This document shows positions 59,647 through 64,000 of a stretch of 64,000 nucleotides of DNA, piece after piece. The stretch is from Faecalibacter rhinopitheci. GTDB taxonomy: Bacteria > Bacteroidota > Bacteroidia > Flavobacteriales > Weeksellaceae. Both the position numbers and the translations under genes were made by a program. The stretch spans positions 62,001-126,000 of the forward strand of contig NZ_JADGIK010000001.1 of NCBI RefSeq assembly GCF_015234135.1. Direction: 5' to 3'. Under the pieces are notes generated by a model. The model worked only from the letters and a program-made list of their open reading frames with translations, made no database searches and was not told the DNA's origin. Each line of letters begins with the position of its first letter. Positions within the stretch are counted from its first letter, which is position 1.

Positions 59647-61266
59647 ATGTGTGGGATTTTAGGAGTATTCGAAAAAGGCGAATTAGATATACAAAAAATA
59701 CAACAATTAAGTAAACGTATGAGACATCGTGGTCCAGATATGCAAGATTTTCAAGTCAATGCTTCTAGAACAGGAATAATTACTCATGAACGTTTAGCTA
59801 TTATCGATTTAGAGAATGGTAAACAACCTATTCAAGGTTCATCAACTGCATACGTAGTTCATAATGGGGAAATATATAATCATATGCTATTGAAACAAAA
59901 TGAACTTAAGGATGTTGAATTCAGAACAAATTGTGACAGCGAAGTTATTGTCAAACTATATGAAAAATTTGGTCATGACATTTGTAATAAGTTAGATGGC
60001 GTTTTTGGATTTATAATAATGGATGAAGACAAATATATGGTAGCGCGTGATCCTATAGGCATAAAGCCATTATATTATGGTAAAGATCAATCGGGTGCTT
60101 ACTATTTTGCTTCAGAAATGAAAGTAATTGAAGATCAGGTTGAAGATTTATTAGCTTTTCCTCCAGGTCATTACTTTACAGTAGAAACGGGATTTGTAAA
60201 ATATTATCAACCTGATTGGGAAGACTATACCGTTTGCAATGATAAATTAGAATTAGATAAGCTTAAAGATGCATTAATTGAAGCAACAAGGAAAAGATTG
60301 ATGAGCGATGTACCTTTAGGTGTTTTATTTTCAGGTGGATTAGACAGTTCATTAATTTCATCAATTACTGCACGAATGTTAAAAGAACAAGGAAAAAAAC
60401 TCCATTCTTTTTCTGTGGGAATAGACGAAAATGCTCCTGACGTTATTGCCGCTAAAAAAGTTGCTAAATTTATAGGAACAGAACATCACACAATTAATTT
60501 CACATTTGAAGAAGGATTAAAAATTATCAATAAATTAATTTGGCATTTAGAAACATATGATATCACATCAATTAGAGCTTCCACTCCTATGTACATTATG
60601 TCAAAATATATTACAGAGATAGGCATTAAGGTTGTTTTATCAGGAGAAGGTTCTGATGAAATTTTTGGCGGATATTTATACTTCCATAATGCACCTAGTG
60701 ATGTAGAATTTCAAAAAGAAACTATTCGACGTGTGCAATTATTAAGTACTGCAGATTGCTTAAGGGCGGACAAATCCACAATGGCTTGGGCTTTAGAAGC
60801 TAGAGTACCATTTTTGGATCGTCATTTCTTAGATGTTGCAATGAAAATAGATCCAACATACAAAAGACCAGATCTACATTCTGGAAAAATGGAAAAATAT
60901 ATTATTCGTAAAGCGTTCGATGATTTAGAAAATCCTTGGCTACCTAATGATATATTATGGCGCCAAAAAGAACAATTTTCTGATGGTGTTGGATACTCAT
61001 GGATAGATCAGTTAGTAGAATATTGTGCGAAACAAGTTACGGATGAAGAAATGAACAAAGCCGAATCGTTATTTCCTATTAATACGCCAACCACGAAAGA
61101 AGCTATGTATATGAGAAAAATTTTCCATAGCCATTTCCCAACTGTTGCCGCTGCAGAAACTGTAAAAAAATGGGTTCCGAAATGGCAAGAAAATGAAGAT
61201 CCATCAGGTCGAGCTTCCAACATTCATGAAAAAACTGTAGAAATAAATGAATTAACCATTTCATAA
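59647..61266 (+). CDS. asnB: Asparagine synthetase, glutamine-hydrolysing
   Basis: 539 residues from the ATG at 59647, chosen so that the catalytic Cys2 follows the start Met, as required for class II glutaminases; the longer frame is untenable. Glutaminase residues are Cys2, Arg49, Asn74 and Asp98, as in E. coli AsnB. The synthetase domain has the ATP-pyrophosphatase loop SGGLDSS at 229-235 and SGEGSDEIFGGY. It makes asparagine from aspartate, ATP and glutamine. Single gene with its own terminator. Confidence 0.96.
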   Translation: MCGILGVFEKGELDIQKIQQLSKRMRHRGPDMQDFQVNASRTGIITHERLAIIDLENGKQPIQGSSTAYVVHNGEIYNHMLLKQNELKDVEFRTNCDSEVIVKLYEKFGHDICNKLDGVFGFIIMDEDKYMVARDPIGIKPLYYGKDQSGAYYFASEMKVIEDQVEDLLAFPPGHYFTVETGFVKYYQPDWEDYTVCNDKLELDKLKDALIEATRKRLMSDVPLGVLFSGGLDSSLISSITARMLKEQGKKLHSFSVGIDENAPDVIAAKKVAKFIGTEHHTINFTFEEGLKIINKLIWHLETYDITSIRASTPMYIMSKYITEIGIKVVLSGEGSDEIFGGYLYFHNAPSDVEFQKETIRRVQLLSTADCLRADKSTMAWALEARVPFLDRHFLDVAMKIDPTYKRPDLHSGKMEKYIIRKAFDDLENPWLPNDILWRQKEQFSDGVGYSWIDQLVEYCAKQVTDEEMNKAESLFPINTPTTKEAMYMRKIFHSHFPTVAAAETVKKWVPKWQENEDPSGRASNIHEKTVEINELTIS

Positions 61267-61321
61267 TCTATTCTTTAAATATTATAAACAACCCTAAGTA
61301 TTGTTGATTTTTTTTTAAAAC

Positions 61322-61333
61322 TTATGTTAAATA
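61322..61333 (+). repeat. 15-base motif, partial copy near asnB
   Basis: TTATGTTAAATA shares 12 bases with the core of the motif found near the SMR gene and downstream of recN; it lies 55 bases after the asnB stop and abuts the terminator. Confidence 0.4.
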
Positions 61334-61366
61334 AAAAGACACTTATAATGTTATAAGTGTCTTTTT
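61333..61366. terminator. Bidirectional terminator between asnB and the Asp-box gene
   Basis: A perfect 16-bp stem (61333-61348 with 61351-61366, two-base nominal loop) with A5 and T6 ends. Confidence 0.85.
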
Positions 61367-61369
61367 TAT

Positions 61370-61729
61370 CTATCGTGGATTTTTCTCCCATCTTCTACCT
61401 TCATCTGGAGAATAACGAATACCTTTCGTAGTTTCAGCAGATAACTGTTGTCCATTAAAACTAAATTTAATGAATTCACCTGTAAAAGCAGTAGGTTTAA
61501 AACGTCTTTCCCAACTTGTTCCATTATCTCGAGAAAAAAATAGTCCCTTTTCAGCAATTGCTAAAACAATTGGACCTAAATCAATAATATCTTTAAATTC
61601 TCCAACCTGATAATCGCCTTTAAAACGCATCTTCCAAGTTTTACCTTTATTTATAGAATACTCGATTTGTCCGTATACTTTTTGACTTATTCGGATATGT
61701 TCTTCTCCTAAATTTAATATGTCTGCCAT
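61370..61729 (-). CDS. Asp-box (BNR-like) repeat protein
   Basis: 119 residues with three Asp-box-like turns spaced along the chain: SINKGKTWKMRF, SRDNGTSWERRF and SPDEGRRWEKN. Such turns lie in beta-propellers of sialidases and related proteins, but this protein is too short for a whole propeller and probably forms a small beta sheet or an oligomeric one. No signal peptide. It is convergent with asnB and 41 bases after the next gene. Function unknown. Confidence 0.7.
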   Translation of the reverse strand: MADILNLGEEHIRISQKVYGQIEYSINKGKTWKMRFKGDYQVGEFKDIIDLGPIVLAIAEKGLFFSRDNGTSWERRFKPTAFTGEFIKFSFNGQQLSAETTKGIRYSPDEGRRWEKNPR

Positions 61730-61770
61730 TTTATTCTTTAAAGTGCCAAAGATAATGAATAAAAAATGAC

Positions 61771-62373
61771 TTAATGATTTCTTAAAGCTTCTATATTTAA
61801 ATTAGCCAAATTAATTTCAGTTCTTAAAGAATTAAACACATACATTTCTAAATCGTCTACATAGTTTAACACAAAATCATATTTTAAATCTTCATGTTGT
61901 TTCTCCAACAGTTTTAGGATAGTTTTCAACTTTGTAACTTGATATACACGCGCTTTGAAAGCAAAAATTGTATCCTCGTTTTGGATGGTTTTAAAAAACT
62001 CTGATGATTTCACCAATAAGAATGTTCTAAGCTCCAATTCGTAAGAAGTGCTTTTAGTTACTTTTGCGAAATGATTAATTTTTCCGGATAAATTTCTTAT
62101 TAAACTGAGATATAACTTACCTCTCAAATAAACACTTGCAGCAGAAATTAGATGTCGGTTGGCATCAAGCTGCTCATTAATCTCATTTTTTAAATCCTCA
62201 AATCGCTTTATTAAATCAAATTCATCTTCTAAAAGCTTAAAATGAAGTTGTTCTATTAAGATTTGATCTTTATTGATTAATCGAACCAACATTTGATCTT
62301 TCTCTTTGGTTGTTAAATCAAGTATTGCTTGTTTAAGTTCTGGTATTTGATTAACGTTTAACTTCTCTTTCAT
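61771..62373 (-). CDS. Conserved helical protein, function unknown
   Basis: 200 residues, mainly helical with a long charged central region (FDLIKRFEDLKNEINEQLDANRHLIS) and heptad-like hydrophobics, so coiled-coil formation is likely. No catalytic motif, signal peptide or membrane segment. It is 41 bases upstream of the Asp-box gene on the same strand, so they may be one unit. I do not recognise the family. Confidence 0.65.
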   Translation of the reverse strand: MKEKLNVNQIPELKQAILDLTTKEKDQMLVRLINKDQILIEQLHFKLLEDEFDLIKRFEDLKNEINEQLDANRHLISAASVYLRGKLYLSLIRNLSGKINHFAKVTKSTSYELELRTFLLVKSSEFFKTIQNEDTIFAFKARVYQVTKLKTILKLLEKQHEDLKYDFVLNYVDDLEMYVFNSLRTEINLANLNIEALRNH

Positions 62374-62467
62374 ACAAATAAAATGTATTCATAAAACATC
62401 CTTAAAGTTCCGAAAAAATAAATTAGATTCAGTAAATTCTTTTAACAATCCTATAAACATCATAAAA

Positions 62468-62493
62468 AAAGCGGCCACTAATGTAACCGCTTT
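62468..62493 (-). terminator. Hairpin terminator after the deoxyhypusine-synthase-like gene
   Basis: AAAGCGG (62468-62474) pairs with CCGCTTT (62487-62493), 12-base loop, 25 bases past the stop. Confidence 0.6.
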
Positions 62494-62518
62494 AAAATAT
62501 TTTAAATAGAATTTTCTA

Positions 62519-63493
62519 TTATTGTCCTAAAATGTAAGCAAATACTAATGGCGCTACGATAGTTGCATCAGATTCGATCATAAATTTAGGTGTATCAATA
62601 TCTAATTTACCCCAAGTGATTTTTTCATTTGGAACTGCTCCTGAGTAAGAACCGTAAGAAGTCGTAGAGTCAGAAATTTGACAGAAGTAAGACCAGAAAG
62701 GTACATCTTCCCACTCTAAATCTTGATACATCATTGGAACTACACAGATTGGGAAATCTCCAGAGATACCTCCTGCAATTTGGAAGAATCCAACTCCTTT
62801 ACCTGCTGAATTTGCACGGTACCATTCTGTTAAATAAATCATGTACTCAATACCAGATTTTACAGTATGTACATTTAAGTTTCCTTTGATAACATTCGCT
62901 GTAAAAATATTCCCTGTTGTAGAATCTTCCCATCCTGGACAAACAATTGGTAAATTTTTCTCCGCTGCAGCTACAATCCAAGAATCTTTAGGGTCAATTT
63001 CATAGTATTGCTCTAATACTCCTGAATTAACAACTTGGTATAAAAATTCGTGTGGTAAATATCTTTCCCCTTTAGCTTCTGCAGCATGCCAAACATCCTC
63101 TAAATGTTGTTGTAAACGACGGAATGCCTCCTCTTCAGGAATACAAGTATCAGTAACACGGTTAAAATGTTGATCTAATAATTCACGCTCTTGCTCAGGC
63201 GTTAAATCTCTATAATTAGGGATACGCTTGTAGTGAGAATGCGCAACTAAGTTCATTACATCTTCTTCTAAGTTTGCACCCGTACAAGAAATAATATGAA
63301 CTTTATCTTGACGAATCATTTCAGCTAAAGAAACACCTAATTCGGCAGTAGACATTGCACCTCCTAAAGAGATTAACATCTTTCCTCCTTCTAATAAATG
63401 TTGTTCATAACCTTTAGCAGCATCTACTAATGCCGCAGCATTAAAGTGACGGTAATTATGCTCAATAAATTGACTGATTGGACCCTTGCTCAT
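62519..63493 (-). CDS. Deoxyhypusine synthase family protein
   Basis: 324 residues of the DHS fold. The NAD-binding start MLISLGGAMSTAELG and CTGANLEEDV are present, and the active-site lysine is Lys296 in TWGKL, matching Lys329 of the human WGK motif. In eukaryotes and archaea DHS transfers an aminobutyl group from spermidine to eIF5A; bacteria lack eIF5A, and family members there are thought to act in polyamine metabolism, for example as homospermidine synthase relatives. It follows an arginine decarboxylase gene by 12 bases, which supports a polyamine role. Exact reaction unknown. Confidence 0.9.
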   Translation of the reverse strand: MSKGPISQFIEHNYRHFNAAALVDAAKGYEQHLLEGGKMLISLGGAMSTAELGVSLAEMIRQDKVHIISCTGANLEEDVMNLVAHSHYKRIPNYRDLTPEQERELLDQHFNRVTDTCIPEEEAFRRLQQHLEDVWHAAEAKGERYLPHEFLYQVVNSGVLEQYYEIDPKDSWIVAAAEKNLPIVCPGWEDSTTGNIFTANVIKGNLNVHTVKSGIEYMIYLTEWYRANSAGKGVGFFQIAGGISGDFPICVVPMMYQDLEWEDVPFWSYFCQISDSTTSYGSYSGAVPNEKITWGKLDIDTPKFMIESDATIVAPLVFAYILGQ

Positions 63494-63505
63494 TTTATGT
63501 ATAAT

Positions 63506-64000
63506 TTATTTTTTTATTGTATAACCTAATGTGTTTAATATTCCTTCATGACCTTGTTCATCTGAATACACAGTTGTTTCATAATTTTCATCAATCAACA
63601 CATATTTAGGCTGAGGAATTAAACAGTGATGTACTCCACCAAAACCACCAATATTATCTTGATAAGCTCCTGTATTAAAGAAACCAATGTATAAAGGTTT
63701 TGCCGAATCATATTTTGGTAAATAGATGGCATTTGTATGTTGTTCAGAATTGTAATAATCATCTGAATCACAAGTTAATCCACCTAAAAGAACACGTTCA
63801 TATTTATCATACCAACGGTTTACTGGCAACATCACAAAACGTTTAGAAATTGCCCACGCATCTGGTAATGTTGTCATGAAAGATGAATCAATCATATCCC
63901 AATACTCACGATCATTTTGTTTCTTTTGGTATAAGATTTTATAAACTACACCTCCAGATTCTCCAACTGTAAAAGATCCAAACTCTGTAAAGATATTTGG
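63506..64000 (-). CDS. speA: Arginine decarboxylase (alanine-racemase-fold), C-terminal part
   Basis: The frame is open through the right edge, so only about 164 C-terminal residues are visible; the internal ATG at 63895 is not the start. Blocks typical of PLP-dependent, fold-III basic amino acid decarboxylases are seen: EFGSFTVGESGGVVYKI, GLTCDSDDYY with the CDSxD motif, and FFNTGAYQDNIGGFGGVHHCLIP. It would make agmatine from arginine for polyamines. Ornithine and diaminopimelate decarboxylases are alternatives, but the C-terminal wording and the neighbour favour arginine. It is 12 bases ahead of the DHS-like gene. Confidence 0.8.
   Translation of the reverse strand, partial: PNIFTEFGSFTVGESGGVVYKILYQKKQNDREYWDMIDSSFMTTLPDAWAISKRFVMLPVNRWYDKYERVLLGGLTCDSDDYYNSEQHTNAIYLPKYDSAKPLYIGFFNTGAYQDNIGGFGGVHHCLIPQPKYVLIDENYETTVYSDEQGHEGILNTLGYTIKK

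Noticed and set aside
1-64000. tRNA, rRNA, CRISPR or complete IS elements
   Set aside because: No T-loop-like GGTTCGAATCC, no regularly spaced repeats and no transposase or integrase wording was seen in reading the window; a covariance search was not possible.

Overview
The window looks like a chromosome segment from a low-GC member of the Bacteroidota, class Flavobacteriia, probably a Weeksellaceae relative of Empedobacter, Elizabethkingia or Chryseobacterium. Evidence: TAnnTTTG -7 promoter elements and almost no Shine-Dalgarno sequences, a TonB-dependent receptor carrying an N-terminal carboxypeptidase-regulatory-like domain, a Bacteroidota-type omega subunit in the bamD-rpoZ-coaBC-recN cluster, fused 2-oxoacid dehydrogenase E1, and a PafA phosphatase of the same length as the Elizabethkingia enzyme. 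No rRNA, tRNA, CRISPR array, complete insertion sequence or phage was recognised. The species cannot be fixed from the sequence alone.

Layout. 1-9.4 kb holds housekeeping and stress genes: the end of a PorV/PorQ-like barrel, a membrane-protein gene broken by one frameshift, a rhodanese-type sulfurtransferase, lipoprotein MsrAB, PafA, an SRPBCC protein, fumarase, and the signal recognition particle GTPase. 9.4-10.7 kb is an accessory patch. A decayed gene and an intact SMR efflux gene each sit between inverted copies of a 15-base motif, and the junction of the two units is a 74-base imperfect palindrome that resembles an integron attC site. 10.8-17.7 kb is a tight four-gene operon: TonB receptor, DUF4876-like surface lipoprotein, DUF6850-like barrel and di-haem cytochrome c peroxidase. 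Then come photolyase, a copper P-type ATPase, a RES/Xre toxin-antitoxin pair and a 5'-nucleotidase split into two coupled genes.

24.4-30.9 kb is the conserved dapA-ftnA-bamD-rpoZ-coaBC-DUF4835-recN cluster. 30.9-38 kb mixes a decayed gene, an MFS exporter, a nucleoside phosphorylase, a SUI1-family protein, a DJ-1/PfpI protein with a tiny membrane-protein partner, a DUF2185 protein, a YkvA protein, miaA and an ICL/PEP-mutase family protein.

38-57.2 kb, all on the minus strand, is a nearly complete phenylacetate catabolic island. A DcaP-like porin and an MHS-type permease would import the acid. PaaK makes phenylacetyl-CoA, PaaABCDE epoxidise the ring, PaaG isomerises to the oxepin, PaaZ opens and oxidises it, and PaaJ thiolase, PaaH and enoyl-CoA hydratases perform beta-oxidation. 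PaaI and PaaY are rescue thioesterases. A TetR regulator follows paaK, and matching 16-base palindromes lie in front of paaK and in front of the porin gene. Fused E1 and E2 subunits of a 2-oxoacid dehydrogenase sit inside the island and could feed it acyl-CoA, for example from phenylpyruvate.

57.4-64 kb contains a DUF3748 beta-propeller protein, a 41-residue basic protein, a DUF493 protein, asparagine synthetase, an Asp-box protein, a conserved unknown, and a deoxyhypusine-synthase-like gene downstream of a truncated arginine decarboxylase, pointing to polyamine metabolism.
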